64,000 nucleotides of DNA from Sinomonas sp. ASV486 (GTDB taxonomy: Bacteria > Actinomycetota > Actinomycetes > Actinomycetales > Micrococcaceae): the NCBI RefSeq assembly GCF_030908215.1, contig NZ_JAVFJK010000015.1, positions 1 through 64,000 of the forward strand, in the 5' to 3' direction. Positions within the stretch are counted from its first letter, which is position 1. Each line of letters starts with the position of its first letter. The notes under the pieces were generated by a model. It was not told where the DNA came from. It saw only the letters and a program-made list of their open reading frames with translations, and ran no database searches. Position numbers and translations under genes: made by a program. Below are positions 1 to 7,934 of this stretch, in pieces.

Positions 1-96
1 CCGCCCTTCGTCATGCCGGTCACGCGCGTCCAGATCCCCACGCAGCTCCGCCCGTTCGAGGCCTGGACGGCCTTCGCGGCCCGTGTGGAGTACTGA
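1..96 (+). CDS. C-terminal end of an unidentified protein (cut by window edge)
   Basis: Only the last 31 codons are inside the window, reading in frame from base 1 to a TGA at 94-96. The tail ends in FAARVEY and carries no motif I recognise. It lies just upstream of truB, where actinobacteria often have genes of the nusA-infB-rbfA region, but the visible part is too short to assign. The reading frame is inferred from codon use and the stop position. Confidence 0.5.
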   Translation, partial: PPFVMPVTRVQIPTQLRPFEAWTAFAARVEY

Positions 97-131
97 GCGG
101 TGAGAACGCCCGGCGGCCTCCCGCGGCTTCA

Positions 132-137
132 TATACT
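132..137 (+). promoter_or_regulatory. -10 element of a leaderless truB promoter
   Basis: TATACT ends 7 nt before the GTG at 145, so transcription would start on the start codon. The purine stretch GGGAGG between them is only 1 nt from the GTG, too close to work as a ribosome binding site. Confidence 0.6.
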
Positions 138-144
138 GGGAGGC

Positions 145-1032
145 GTGCTTTCTGGACTGGTGATCGTTGACAAACCGCGCGGGTGGACGAGCCACGACGT
201 CGTGGGGAGGGTCCGCCGGCTCGCCGGCACCCGCAAGGTGGGCCACGCGGGGACCCTCGATCCCATGGCCACGGGCGTCCTCGTCGTCGGCATCAACAAG
301 GCCACCCGTCTGCTCTCCCACATCGTGGGTACCGAGAAGACGTACACCGCCACGATCCGCCTGGGCCAGTCCACGGTCACCGATGACGCCGAGGGGGAGA
401 TCCTCAAGGAGCGCATCGCGGCTGCGGTCACGGAGCAGCAGATCCGCGAGGCCGCGGCCCAGCTCACGGGCCGCATCCTCCAGGTGCCGAGCAGCGTGAG
501 CGCGATCAAGGTCGCCGGCGAGCGCTCCTATGCGCGTGTCCGCGCTGGGGAGGAGGTCGCTCTCGCGCCGCGTCCCGTGACCATCTTCGCGTTCGACGTC
601 CACGGCATCCGGCGTGAACGGGGCGGGAAGGTCCAGGACGTCGACGTCACCGTACGGTGCTCGTCCGGCACGTACGTGCGTGCCCTCGCCCGCGACCTCG
701 GCGCTGCCCTCGGAGTGGGTGGACACCTCACGGCACTGCGCCGCACGCAGGTCGGGCCCTACGGGATCGAGCAGGCCCGCACCCTCGAGCAGCTCGCCGA
801 AGACTTCGCACTCCTTCCCCTCTCCGTCGCCGCGCGCTCGCTCCTGCCCGTGCGCGAGCTCAGCGGCGAGGAGACGGTCGAGCTCTCCTTCGGCCGTCGC
901 ATCCCGGCGACAGGCTCGGAGGAGCTCACCGCCGCGTTTGCGCCCGACGGCGCGCTGGTCGCCCTCCTGAAGGACGTCGCCGGCCAGGCCAAGCCGGAGC
1001 TCGTGTTCGCCGCCCACGGAGAGGACGCCTGA
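145..1032 (+). CDS. truB: tRNA pseudouridine(55) synthase TruB
   Basis: Converts uridine 55 in the T-loop of tRNAs to pseudouridine. The protein opens with the typical GLVIVDKPRGWTSHDVV segment and has the TruB catalytic motif GHAGTLDPMATGVLVVG, whose Asp is the nucleophile. A second conserved block, SSGTYVRALARDLG, follows near residue 180. At 295 residues it has normal family length, with a C-terminal PUA-like tail. An in-frame GTG at 100 would add 15 residues without family similarity; GTG 145 matches the family N-terminus and sits 7 nt after a TATACT -10, so I chose it. The next gene starts 2 nt after the stop. Confidence 0.95.
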   Translation: MLSGLVIVDKPRGWTSHDVVGRVRRLAGTRKVGHAGTLDPMATGVLVVGINKATRLLSHIVGTEKTYTATIRLGQSTVTDDAEGEILKERIAAAVTEQQIREAAAQLTGRILQVPSSVSAIKVAGERSYARVRAGEEVALAPRPVTIFAFDVHGIRRERGGKVQDVDVTVRCSSGTYVRALARDLGAALGVGGHLTALRRTQVGPYGIEQARTLEQLAEDFALLPLSVAARSLLPVRELSGEETVELSFGRRIPATGSEELTAAFAPDGALVALLKDVAGQAKPELVFAAHGEDA

Positions 1033-1034
1033 GC

Positions 1035-1403
1035 GTGGACCCGTTCTTCCTCGTCGGGACAGTCCTGTGCGCGCTCTCGCTCATCCTGTGCGTCGCCGCG
1101 GTGATCACCAAGACCTATCCCGGGGACGCGGCGATCGTGTCCGTCGCCGTCGTCGAGCTGTTCCTCGTCGTCTTCGGCATCGCCGCCGGGATCCGCCAAG
1201 CGGGGGGAGAGCCGGTCCGTGGCGAGGTGTGGGAGTTCTGGGGCTATCTCGCGACCGCGCTCATCCTGCCGATCGTGGCCTTCTGGTGGGCCATCGCGGA
1301 CAAGACCCGCTGGAGCAACGCGGTGCTCGGCGCCGTCCCCCTGACGATCTTTGTGATGCTGTTCCGGATGGAACAGATCTGGAACGGAGCCCCCTTCTCA
1401 TGA
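1035..1403 (+). CDS. Small four-helix membrane protein of unknown function
   Basis: 122 residues with four clear hydrophobic segments (about residues 3-23, 31-52, 70-89 and 95-116) and almost no soluble domain. No enzymatic motif is visible. The GTG start lies 2 nt after the truB stop and the stop overlaps the ATG of the next gene (ATGA), so it is probably cotranscribed and coupled with both. I do not recognise the family; small integral membrane proteins at this place are common in Arthrobacter relatives, but no function follows from that. Confidence 0.75.
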   Translation: MDPFFLVGTVLCALSLILCVAAVITKTYPGDAAIVSVAVVELFLVVFGIAAGIRQAGGEPVRGEVWEFWGYLATALILPIVAFWWAIADKTRWSNAVLGAVPLTIFVMLFRMEQIWNGAPFS

Positions 1404-1840
1404 CCCCTGACACCTCCGCGCAGAAGCCCGAGCACTCGCCCCGGACCCGCAGCACCGGGCTCGGCCGCATCCTCGTGGCCGTCTACGGCGTCTTCGCGAT
1501 CTCGGCGACGGCGCGCGCCGGATACCAGATCGCCACCAAGTTCTCCGATGCGCCGCTGGCGTACCTGCTGAGCGCAGTGGCAGCCGTCGTCTACATCGTC
1601 GCGACGGTCGCTATGGCCCGCCGGGGAGTGACGAGCTGGTACGTGACGCTCGGCGCGATCCTCGTCGAGCTCATCGGCATCCTCGCCGTCGGCGCGGCCA
1701 GCGTGGTCGACTCCGCAGCCTTCCCGCACGACACGGTGTGGAGCGGGTTCGGGCGCGGGTACGGGTACGTGCCGCTCATCCTGCCGTTCCTCGGGCTCGC
1801 ATGGCTCTTCTACAACAGGCCGCGCAGGGCGCAGGCGTGA
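1400..1840 (+). CDS. Small four-helix membrane protein of unknown function
   Basis: 146 residues with a polar N-terminus of about 25 residues followed by four hydrophobic segments (about 25-45, 53-74, 81-103 and 122-139). The ATG overlaps the stop of the preceding membrane protein by 4 nt, a usual translational coupling arrangement, so the two may act together. The end is basic (NRPRRAQA). No catalytic or ligand-binding motif is seen and I cannot assign a role. Confidence 0.75.
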   Translation: MTPDTSAQKPEHSPRTRSTGLGRILVAVYGVFAISATARAGYQIATKFSDAPLAYLLSAVAAVVYIVATVAMARRGVTSWYVTLGAILVELIGILAVGAASVVDSAAFPHDTVWSGFGRGYGYVPLILPFLGLAWLFYNRPRRAQA

Positions 1841-1863
1841 GCGGGTGTGCCGGGTCAAGCCGG

Positions 1864-1869
1864 TAGTCT
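1864..1869 (+). promoter_or_regulatory. Putative -10 element of ribF
   Basis: TAGTCT lies 34 nt before the ribF ATG, giving a predicted 5' leader of about 27 nt that contains the purine-rich binding site GAGGCGAGG (1892-1900). No convincing -35 is visible. Confidence 0.35.
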
Positions 1870-1903
1870 TATCAGGCACACACAGGGCAACGAGGCGAGG
1901 ACG

Positions 1904-2953
1904 ATGGTCTTGATCTGGCACGGAGTGGACGAGATTCCCACGGATTTCGGGCCAACGGCCGTCACCATCGGCAACTTCGACGGCGTGCACCGCGGCCACC
2001 AGCAGGTCCTCGCCACACTGAAGTCCACCGCGCGCCACAGCGGCAGCCGTTCCGTGGCCGTCACCTTCGACCCCCACCCTGCGCAGGTCCACCGTCCCGA
2101 TACCGCACCGGATCTCATCATGGGCATCGAGGACCGGTTGGCCGCCATCGCCGCCCACGGGGTCGACGCGATCCTCGTCCTCCACTACACCCTCGCATTC
2201 GCCCAGCAGAGCGCCGAGGAGTTCGTGCGCGGGATCTTCGTCGACGCGCTGCGCGCCTCGCACGTGGTGGTGGGACACGATGTCCGCTTCGGACGTGGCA
2301 ACTCCGGTGATCTCGCCACGATGGAGGAGCTCGGCGCGCGGTTCGGTTTCGAGGTCGTCGTCGTCGAGGAGTTCACGGAGCAGGCGCCGGCCGCAGAGGC
2401 ACGCGCCGGGACGTCGCTCGCCGACGGCGCCGCGCACCCCGCGCACGACCCGGACGACGACGCCGAGCGGCGCCGCTGCTCGTCCACCTGGGTGCGGGAG
2501 GCTCTCGATGCGGGTGACGTCCGGACGGCCTCCGAGATCCTCGGGCGGACGCACATGATGCACGGCGAGGTGGTCCACGGCGCCGCACGCGGCCGCGCCC
2601 TGGGTTTCCCGACCGCCAATCTGGCCCACGATTCGGTGGGCCACATCCCTGCCGATGGGATCTACGCGGGCTGGCTCGTCGACCAGTCCGGGACGCGCTG
2701 GCCAGCCGCGATCTCGGTCGGCTCGAACCCGACGTTCGCTGGGGTAGCACGGCAGGTCGAGGCGCACGTGATCGACCGGCCGGATGAGGCCCCCGAGGCT
2801 TTCGACCTGTACGGGCAGAGGGTCGCCGTCGAGTTCGTTGACCGCCTCCGCGGCATGGTCGCGTACCGCGGACCGGAGGCCCTCGTCGACCAGATGAAGC
2901 TCGACGTCGATCAGGCCCGCCGAGTTCTGGCCGGGGTCGGCTCAGGGGCTTAA
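1904..2953 (+). CDS. ribF: Bifunctional riboflavin kinase / FAD synthetase RibF
   Basis: Phosphorylates riboflavin to FMN, then adenylylates FMN to FAD. The N-terminal adenylyltransferase domain shows GNFDGVHRGHQ (nucleotide-binding HxGH-type motif) and HDVRFGRGNSGD; the C-terminal kinase domain has the RGRALGFPTANLA motif. Length is 349 residues. An acidic, Ala-rich insertion of roughly 25-30 residues (around residues 160-190, containing PAHDPDDDAER) interrupts the region before the STWVREAL motif, where most homologues are shorter. The ATG has a good purine-rich ribosome binding site 3 nt upstream, unlike its leaderless neighbours. The stop codon TAA is also the start of the next promoter's -10 element. 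Confidence 0.95.
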   Translation: MVLIWHGVDEIPTDFGPTAVTIGNFDGVHRGHQQVLATLKSTARHSGSRSVAVTFDPHPAQVHRPDTAPDLIMGIEDRLAAIAAHGVDAILVLHYTLAFAQQSAEEFVRGIFVDALRASHVVVGHDVRFGRGNSGDLATMEELGARFGFEVVVVEEFTEQAPAAEARAGTSLADGAAHPAHDPDDDAERRRCSSTWVREALDAGDVRTASEILGRTHMMHGEVVHGAARGRALGFPTANLAHDSVGHIPADGIYAGWLVDQSGTRWPAAISVGSNPTFAGVARQVEAHVIDRPDEAPEAFDLYGQRVAVEFVDRLRGMVAYRGPEALVDQMKLDVDQARRVLAGVGSGA

Positions 2954-2956
2954 ACT
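2951..2956 (+). promoter_or_regulatory. -10 element of a leaderless promoter, built on the ribF stop codon
   Basis: TAAACT ends 7 nt before the ATG at 2964. Its first three bases are the TAA stop codon of ribF. Confidence 0.6.
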
Positions 2957-2963
2957 TCGCGGC

Positions 2964-3578
2964 ATGAGTGACAACTCAGCCTCCAGCAGTCCCGCGAGCC
3001 GGACCTGGTTCCGGTGGGCGGCTTTCGCCATGATTGTGGGCGGCGCCGCCATGTTCGTCCTCCAGGCCGGGGTGCTCTTCGCCTCGAGCCAGTCAGGCTA
3101 TTTCGCCGTCGTGGCCCCCGCGATCGGCGTCGCCCAGCTCCTCATCGCCTTCGGCTGTGTCGGTCTCTGGTCAGACCACGCGTTCGGCGGCGGCATCATC
3201 GCGCGGACCGGTCTCGCCCTCGCGATCCTCGGTCTCGTGTTCCTCGCCATCGGCAACATCCTGACGCCATTCGGCGACCTTGCAGTGTTCTACATGGTCG
3301 CCACCGTCGCGCTCCCCGTGGGATTCCTCCTCGCCGGTGTCGCGGCGCTTCGCGGACACGCCTGGCACGGCTGGGAGCGCTACATCCCGCTCGGGGTCGG
3401 CCTGCTGCCATTCGTCCTGCTGTTCGCCTACCTCGGCGGAAGCCGGCTCGGTGAATTCGCGGTGGGCGTCTGGGGGCTTGCGTTCGTGGTGCTCGGGTGG
3501 GCCGAGCTGCGAGAGCCGCCGCTTGAGCCGGTGCGCGTCAGGGAACGCATTTCGACACGCAGGCACCGGAACCGATAG
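2964..3578 (+). CDS. Six-helix integral membrane protein of unknown function
   Basis: 204 residues: a short Ser-rich N-terminus ([12 protein letters not shown]), about six hydrophobic segments spread over residues 15-185, and a basic tail rich in Arg and His (STRRHRNR). It has no ATPase, transporter signature or catalytic motif that I recognise. The gene appears to be transcribed on its own as a leaderless mRNA from TAAACT at 2951. Its TAG stop is in turn the first half of the rpsO -10 element. It may be a conserved actinobacterial hypothetical membrane protein; no function can be assigned. Confidence 0.75.
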   Translation: MSDNSASSSPASRTWFRWAAFAMIVGGAAMFVLQAGVLFASSQSGYFAVVAPAIGVAQLLIAFGCVGLWSDHAFGGGIIARTGLALAILGLVFLAIGNILTPFGDLAVFYMVATVALPVGFLLAGVAALRGHAWHGWERYIPLGVGLLPFVLLFAYLGGSRLGEFAVGVWGLAFVVLGWAELREPPLEPVRVRERISTRRHRNR

Positions 3579-3581
3579 AAT
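3576..3581 (+). promoter_or_regulatory. -10 element of the rpsO promoter
   Basis: TAGAAT, with a weak TTCGAC 19 nt upstream as possible -35. Its first three bases are the TAG stop of the upstream membrane protein. Transcription would start near 3588, giving a leader of about 145 nt before rpsO. Confidence 0.5.
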
Positions 3582-3587
3582 CCTCTG

Positions 3588-3733
3588 TGGCCCTCGCTGC
3601 AGTCCGTGGCGGCCTGGGCCGCACCGGGCTCTCCTTCGGGCTGATTCGAACGGATCACTCGAGCGAAGACGTTCCGGTGTTCCCCGGGGACGCGGTGTCC
3701 AGCGGGCCGCACGGCACGAAACGAGGAGTTCCA
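3588..3733 (+). promoter_or_regulatory. Long 5' leader of rpsO, candidate S15 autoregulatory region
   Basis: About 145 nt separate the predicted transcription start from the rpsO ATG, and several GC-rich self-complementary stretches are visible (for example around 3605-3625 and 3690-3710). S15 represses its own mRNA through a structured leader in several phyla, reportedly including actinobacteria. That this leader does so is inference; no specific known fold was recognised. Confidence 0.35.
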
Positions 3734-4003
3734 ATGGCTTTGGATCCCGCCGTCAAGCAGGAAATCATCAAGGAATACGCGACGAAGGAAGGCGACACCG
3801 GGTCTCCCGAGGTCCAGATCGCCGTCCTGACCAAGCGGATCAAGGACTTGACTGAGCACATGAAGCAGCACAAGCACGACTTCCACACCCAGCGCGGCCT
3901 CCTCGCGCTCGTGGGTCGCCGCAAGCGCATGCTCTCCTACCTGCACGACACGGATATCGCCCGCTACCGTTCGCTCATCGAGCGTCTCGGCCTGCGCCGA
4001 TAG
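3734..4003 (+). CDS. rpsO: 30S ribosomal protein S15
   Basis: 89 residues, the standard S15 length, with the conserved 16S-rRNA-binding segments [13 protein letters not shown], the [18 protein letters not shown] helix and [12 protein letters not shown]. It binds the central domain of 16S rRNA and starts platform assembly. The reading frame stays open upstream to a GTG at 3587, but that extension matches no S15 protein; the ATG at 3734 follows a purine-rich site (ACGAGGAG) and gives the family N-terminus [13 protein letters not shown] strong terminator follows directly, separating it from pnp, with which it is classically paired. Confidence 0.97.
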   Translation: MALDPAVKQEIIKEYATKEGDTGSPEVQIAVLTKRIKDLTEHMKQHKHDFHTQRGLLALVGRRKRMLSYLHDTDIARYRSLIERLGLRR

Positions 4004-4009
4004 TCTGAA

Positions 4010-4050
4010 GGAGCGGCCCGTCCTTTCGCACGGAAGGCACGGGCCGCTCC
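4010..4050 (+). terminator. Intrinsic-type terminator after rpsO
   Basis: A 12-bp perfect stem (4010-4021 with 4039-4050, left arm GGAGCGGCCCGT) continues inward with CCTT/AAGG. There is no U-tract, which is usual for high-GC actinobacteria. Confidence 0.8.
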
Positions 4051-4134
4051 GCATCCGGGCCCCGCACTGTGCTGGGCCCGACAATTGAAACACCACCCTT
4101 TAGGGGGCACCGGCAGCCTGCGGTCCTCGGTAGT

Positions 4135-4175
4135 GGCTCTTGAGGGCGCCCGCAGCGGCGGGCGTGCCAAGAGCC
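4135..4175 (+). promoter_or_regulatory. Long stem-loop in the pnp leader
   Basis: GGCTCTTG (4135-4142) pairs perfectly with CAAGAGCC (4168-4175). Inside, 4146-4153 pairs with 4158-4165 around an AGCG loop. The resulting 41-nt hairpin resembles, in position and shape, the pnp leader hairpin of E. coli, which is cut by RNase III and then used by PNPase to repress its own synthesis. Functional equivalence is inferred. Confidence 0.6.
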
Positions 4176-4234
4176 TCGATCGAAGACCGGGTTCCGGGAA
4201 GCCTCCACCAACACGGAAACGGAGGTGCTCTCCC

Positions 4235-6487
4235 ATGGAGGGTCCCGAGATCCAGTTCTCAGAGGCCGTTATCGACAACGGCCGATTCGGCCAGCGCGTC
4301 GTGCGCTTCGAGACGGGCCGTCTGGCCAAGCAGGCCGCCGGCGCTGCGATGGTCTACATCGACGACGACACCGCCCTGCTCTCGGCCACGACGGCCGGCA
4401 AGTCCCCGCGTGAGGGATTCGACTTCTTCCCCCTGACGGTGGACGTCGAGGAGCGCATGTACGCCGCGGGCCGCATCCCCGGCTCGTTCTTCCGCCGCGA
4501 GGGCCGCCCCTCGACCGAGGCGATCCTCGCGTGCCGCCTCATGGACCGCCCGCTGCGCCCCGCGTTCGTCAAGGGCCTGCGCAACGAGGTCCAGGTCGTC
4601 GTAACCGTCCTCGCCGTCAACCCGGATGAGCTGTACGACGCCGTCGCGATCAACGCCGCGTCGATGTCCACCCAGCTCGGCGGACTCCCGTTCTCCGGCC
4701 CGATCGGCGGCGTGCGCGTTGCGCTCGTCCACGACGAGAACGGTGCCCAGTGGGTCGCGTTCCCCAAGCACTCCCAGCTGGCCCACGCGACCTTCTCGAT
4801 GGTCGTAGCGGGCCGTATCGTGGCTGATGACATTGCCATCATGATGGTCGAGGCCGAGGCCACCGACCACGCGTGGACCCTCATCAAGGACGAGGGCGCG
4901 ACCGCCCCGACCGAGGAGGTCGTGGCTGAGGGCCTCGAGGCCGCCAAGCCGTTCATCCGCGCCCTCTGCGAGGCCCAGCAGGACCTCGCGGACCGTGCGG
5001 CGAAGCCCACCACGGAATTCCCGATCTTCCTCGACTACGAGGCAGATGCGTACGACGCCGTCGAGGCAGCCGCCGCCTCCAGGCTCGCCGAGGTCTTCCA
5101 GATCGCCGACAAGCAGGCGCGCGACGCGGCGTCGGACGCTCTCAAGGATGAGGTCACCTCCCAGCTCGCGGGCCAGTTCGAGGGCCGCGAGAAGGAGCTC
5201 TCCGCTGCGTTCCGTTCGGTGACCAAGAAGGTCGTGCGCCAGCGCATCCTCAAGGACCAGATCCGCATCGACGGCCGCGGACTGACGGACATCCGCCAGC
5301 TCACTGCCGAGGTCGAGGTGCTGCCGCGCGTCCACGGCTCCGCGATCTTCGAGCGGGGCGAGACCCAGATCATGGGCGTCACGACGCTGAACATGCTCAA
5401 GATGGAGCAGCAGATCGACTCGCTCTCCCCGGTCACGCACAAGCGCTACATGCACAACTACAACTTCCCGCCGTACTCCACCGGTGAGACTGGCCGCGTC
5501 GGTTCGCCGAAGCGCCGCGAGATCGGCCACGGCGCCCTCGCCGAGCGCGCCCTCGTGCCGGTGCTCCCGTCCCGCGAGGAGTTCCCGTACGCGATCCGCC
5601 AGGTGTCCGAGGCCCTCGGCTCCAACGGCTCGACGTCGATGGGCTCCGTGTGCGCCTCGACCCTGTCGATGCTCAACGCCGGTGTGCCGCTCAAGGCACC
5701 GGTGGCCGGCATCGCGATGGGCCTCGTCTCCGACGAGGTCGACGGTCAGACCCGCTACGCGGCCCTGACGGACATCCTCGGTGCCGAGGACGCGTTCGGC
5801 GACATGGACTTCAAGGTGGCCGGCACCTCCGAGTTCGTTACCGCGATCCAGCTCGACACGAAGCTCGACGGCATCCCGGCATCGGTCCTCGCCGCCGCGC
5901 TCAAGCAGGCCCGTGAGGCCCGCCTGCACATCCTCTCCGTGATCAACGCCGCGATCGATCGCCCGGACGAGCTCTCCGAGTACGCCCCGCGCATCATCGC
6001 GATCAAGATCCCCGTGGACAAGATCGGCGAGGTCATCGGCCCCAAGGGCAAGATGATCAACCAGATCCAGGAGGACACGGGAGCCGACATCTCGATCGAG
6101 GACGACGGCACCGTGCTCATCGGCGCGACCGACGGCTCCTCGGCCGAGGCGGCCCGGGCGGCGGTCAATGCGATCGCGAACCCGCAGCTGCCTGAGGTCG
6201 GCGAGCGCTACCTCGGCACCGTCGTGAAGCTCACGACCTTCGGCGCCTTCGTGTCGCTCACCCCGGGCAAGGACGGCCTGCTGCACATCTCCGAGCTGCG
6301 CAAGCTCGCGGGCGGCAAGCGCGTGGACAACGTCGAGGACGTCGTCTCCGTGGGCCAGAAGGTCCAGGTCGAGATCACGAAGATCGACGATCGCGGCAAG
6401 CTCTCGCTTGCTCCGGTCGTGGCCGAGGACGAGGCCACGTCGGCCGCCGAGCCGGCCGAGCCGGCGACCGAATCGGCTGACGCGTAG
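4235..6487 (+). CDS. pnp: Polyribonucleotide nucleotidyltransferase (PNPase)
   Basis: Phosphorolytic 3'-5' exoribonuclease of RNA turnover; in actinobacteria it can also add 3' tails. The protein has 750 residues: two RNase PH domains with an intervening all-alpha domain, a KH domain ([17 protein letters not shown], near residue 590), an S1 domain ([20 protein letters not shown], near 660), and a short acidic Ala/Glu tail. The active-site block with [11 protein letters not shown] is intact. The frame is open upstream, but the ATG at 4235 has GGAGGTG 7 nt before it and gives the standard start [16 protein letters not shown]. The leader carries a 41-nt hairpin. The M16 protease gene begins 4 nt after the stop, as in many actinobacteria. 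Confidence 0.97.
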   Translation: MEGPEIQFSEAVIDNGRFGQRVVRFETGRLAKQAAGAAMVYIDDDTALLSATTAGKSPREGFDFFPLTVDVEERMYAAGRIPGSFFRREGRPSTEAILACRLMDRPLRPAFVKGLRNEVQVVVTVLAVNPDELYDAVAINAASMSTQLGGLPFSGPIGGVRVALVHDENGAQWVAFPKHSQLAHATFSMVVAGRIVADDIAIMMVEAEATDHAWTLIKDEGATAPTEEVVAEGLEAAKPFIRALCEAQQDLADRAAKPTTEFPIFLDYEADAYDAVEAAAASRLAEVFQIADKQARDAASDALKDEVTSQLAGQFEGREKELSAAFRSVTKKVVRQRILKDQIRIDGRGLTDIRQLTAEVEVLPRVHGSAIFERGETQIMGVTTLNMLKMEQQIDSLSPVTHKRYMHNYNFPPYSTGETGRVGSPKRREIGHGALAERALVPVLPSREEFPYAIRQVSEALGSNGSTSMGSVCASTLSMLNAGVPLKAPVAGIAMGLVSDEVDGQTRYAALTDILGAEDAFGDMDFKVAGTSEFVTAIQLDTKLDGIPASVLAAALKQAREARLHILSVINAAIDRPDELSEYAPRIIAIKIPVDKIGEVIGPKGKMINQIQEDTGADISIEDDGTVLIGATDGSSAEAARAAVNAIANPQLPEVGERYLGTVVKLTTFGAFVSLTPGKDGLLHISELRKLAGGKRVDNVEDVVSVGQKVQVEITKIDDRGKLSLAPVVAEDEATSAAEPAEPATESADA

Positions 6488-6491
6488 CCGC

Positions 6492-7853
6492 ATGCCCATA
6501 GTCGAATTGCCGCTGACCTCAGGCCAGCTCGTGGACGGCGCCCCGGCGTCCACCACGATCTTCGGGAAGGAGGGCGGCGCCGTCGTGCGCCGTTCCATCC
6601 TCCCCGGGGGCGTGCGCGTCCTCACGGAGGCCATGCCCGGCCAGAGGTCGGCGTCGATCGGCTTCTGGGTCGGTGTGGGATCCCGTGACGAGGCCGCAGG
6701 CCAGCATGGGTCAACACACTTCCTCGAGCATCTGCTCTTCAAGGGAACCCAGCGTCGTACTGCCCTCGAGATCGCCTCGGCGTTCGACGAGGTGGGCGGC
6801 GAGTCGAACGCCGCGACGGCCAAGGAGAGCACGTGCTACTACGCACGCGTGCTCGACACGGACCTGCCGATGGCTATCGACGTCATTGCGGACATGATCA
6901 CGTCCGCGGTCCTCGACTCCGAGGAGCTCGAGCAGGAGCGCGACGTCATCCTCGAGGAGATCGCCATGGACGGCGACGACCCGACGGACGTCGCCCATGA
7001 GCATTTTGTCGCCGCCGTCCTCGGTGAGCACCCGCTCGGGCGCCCCATCGGCGGCACGCCCGAGGCGATCAAGGCCGTCCCGCGCGAGTCGGTATGGGAC
7101 CACTACCGCCGCTACTACCGCCCGGATGAGCTCGTGATCACCGTCGCGGGCGGTCTCGAGCACGACGTCGTGTGCTCGCTCGTGCTCGACGCGCTGCGGA
7201 CCGCGGGCTGGACCCTCGCCGAGGGTGCGGCCCCCGTGGCGCGGCGCACGACGTCGCCCGCGGCCATCACGGGCAAGCCCGGACTGAGCGTGGTCAGGCG
7301 GCAGGTCGAGCAGGCGAATGTGATCATGGGCTGCCCGTCGATCACGGCCACCGACTCGCGCCGGTACGTCATGAGCGTGCTCAACGCGGTGCTCGGCGGC
7401 GGCATGTCGTCGCGACTGTTCCAGGAGATCCGCGAGAAGCGCGGCCTCGTGTACTCGACGTACTCGTTCGCCTCGGCCTACGCGGACGCCGGATACTTCG
7501 GGATCTACGGGGGCTGCTCGCCCGCGAAGGTACCGCAGGTCCTCGCACTCATGGCGGCCGAGCTCGAGAAGCTCGCCGAGCACGGCATCACCGACGACGA
7601 ACTGCGGAAGGCCGTGGGCCAGCTATCCGGCGGGATCGTCCTCGCCCTCGAGGACACCGGTTCGCGCATGTCCCGCCTCGGTCGCGCCGAGCTCGTCTCG
7701 GGTGAGTTCCAGGACATCGAGGAGACGCTCGCCCAGATCGCGGCCGTCTCCGCGCACGACGTCCAGGAACTCGCACGGGTCCTCGCCGCCGCGCCGCGCA
7801 CCACCACGGTGGTTGGCCCGTTCGACGAGACGGAGACCTTCGGGCTCGCCTGA
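6492..7853 (+). CDS. M16 family zinc metallopeptidase (processing-peptidase-like)
   Basis: 453 residues with the inverted zinc motif HFLEH (family HxxEH; near residue 76), where the two His bind zinc and the Glu is catalytic. The downstream glutamate ligand region lies in ELEQERDVILEEI (about residue 152). A C-terminal inactive M16 lobe follows, including the conserved R/Y-containing block REKRGLVYSTYSF. Homologues next to pnp are common in actinobacteria and Firmicutes; they resemble mitochondrial processing peptidase beta, but the substrate is unknown. ATG 6492 is 4 nt after the pnp stop, so the two are probably an operon. It ends in a repeat-rich convergent terminator. Confidence 0.92.
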   Translation: MPIVELPLTSGQLVDGAPASTTIFGKEGGAVVRRSILPGGVRVLTEAMPGQRSASIGFWVGVGSRDEAAGQHGSTHFLEHLLFKGTQRRTALEIASAFDEVGGESNAATAKESTCYYARVLDTDLPMAIDVIADMITSAVLDSEELEQERDVILEEIAMDGDDPTDVAHEHFVAAVLGEHPLGRPIGGTPEAIKAVPRESVWDHYRRYYRPDELVITVAGGLEHDVVCSLVLDALRTAGWTLAEGAAPVARRTTSPAAITGKPGLSVVRRQVEQANVIMGCPSITATDSRRYVMSVLNAVLGGGMSSRLFQEIREKRGLVYSTYSFASAYADAGYFGIYGGCSPAKVPQVLALMAAELEKLAEHGITDDELRKAVGQLSGGIVLALEDTGSRMSRLGRAELVSGEFQDIEETLAQIAAVSAHDVQELARVLAAAPRTTTVVGPFDETETFGLA

Positions 7854-7932
7854 GACCTGACCCCGCACCGTTGAGACCTGACCCGCATCGGAAGATCCAG
7901 ATGCGGGGTCAGGTCTCACGTTTGCGGGGTCA
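7851..7932. repeat. Threefold repeat forming a bidirectional terminator
   Basis: The element TGAGACCTGACCC occurs at 7851 and 7872 in direct orientation and inverted at 7901-7918; part of it recurs at 7923-7932. Copies two and three form a 17-bp stem with one bulge, and copy one can pair equally well with copy three. The site lies exactly between the converging M16 gene and the ABC permease and includes the M16 stop codon. Confidence 0.75.
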
Positions 7933-7934
7933 CC

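Noticed and set aside
3587-3733. N-terminal extension of S15 by 49 codons in the same open frame
   Set aside because: The extension has no S15 similarity and covers the predicted leader; the ATG at 3734 has a proper binding site.
4259-6832. 857-codon open frame on the minus strand opposite pnp
   Set aside because: Mirror of a GC-rich gene with strong third-position bias; Asp/Arg/His-rich composition, no domains.
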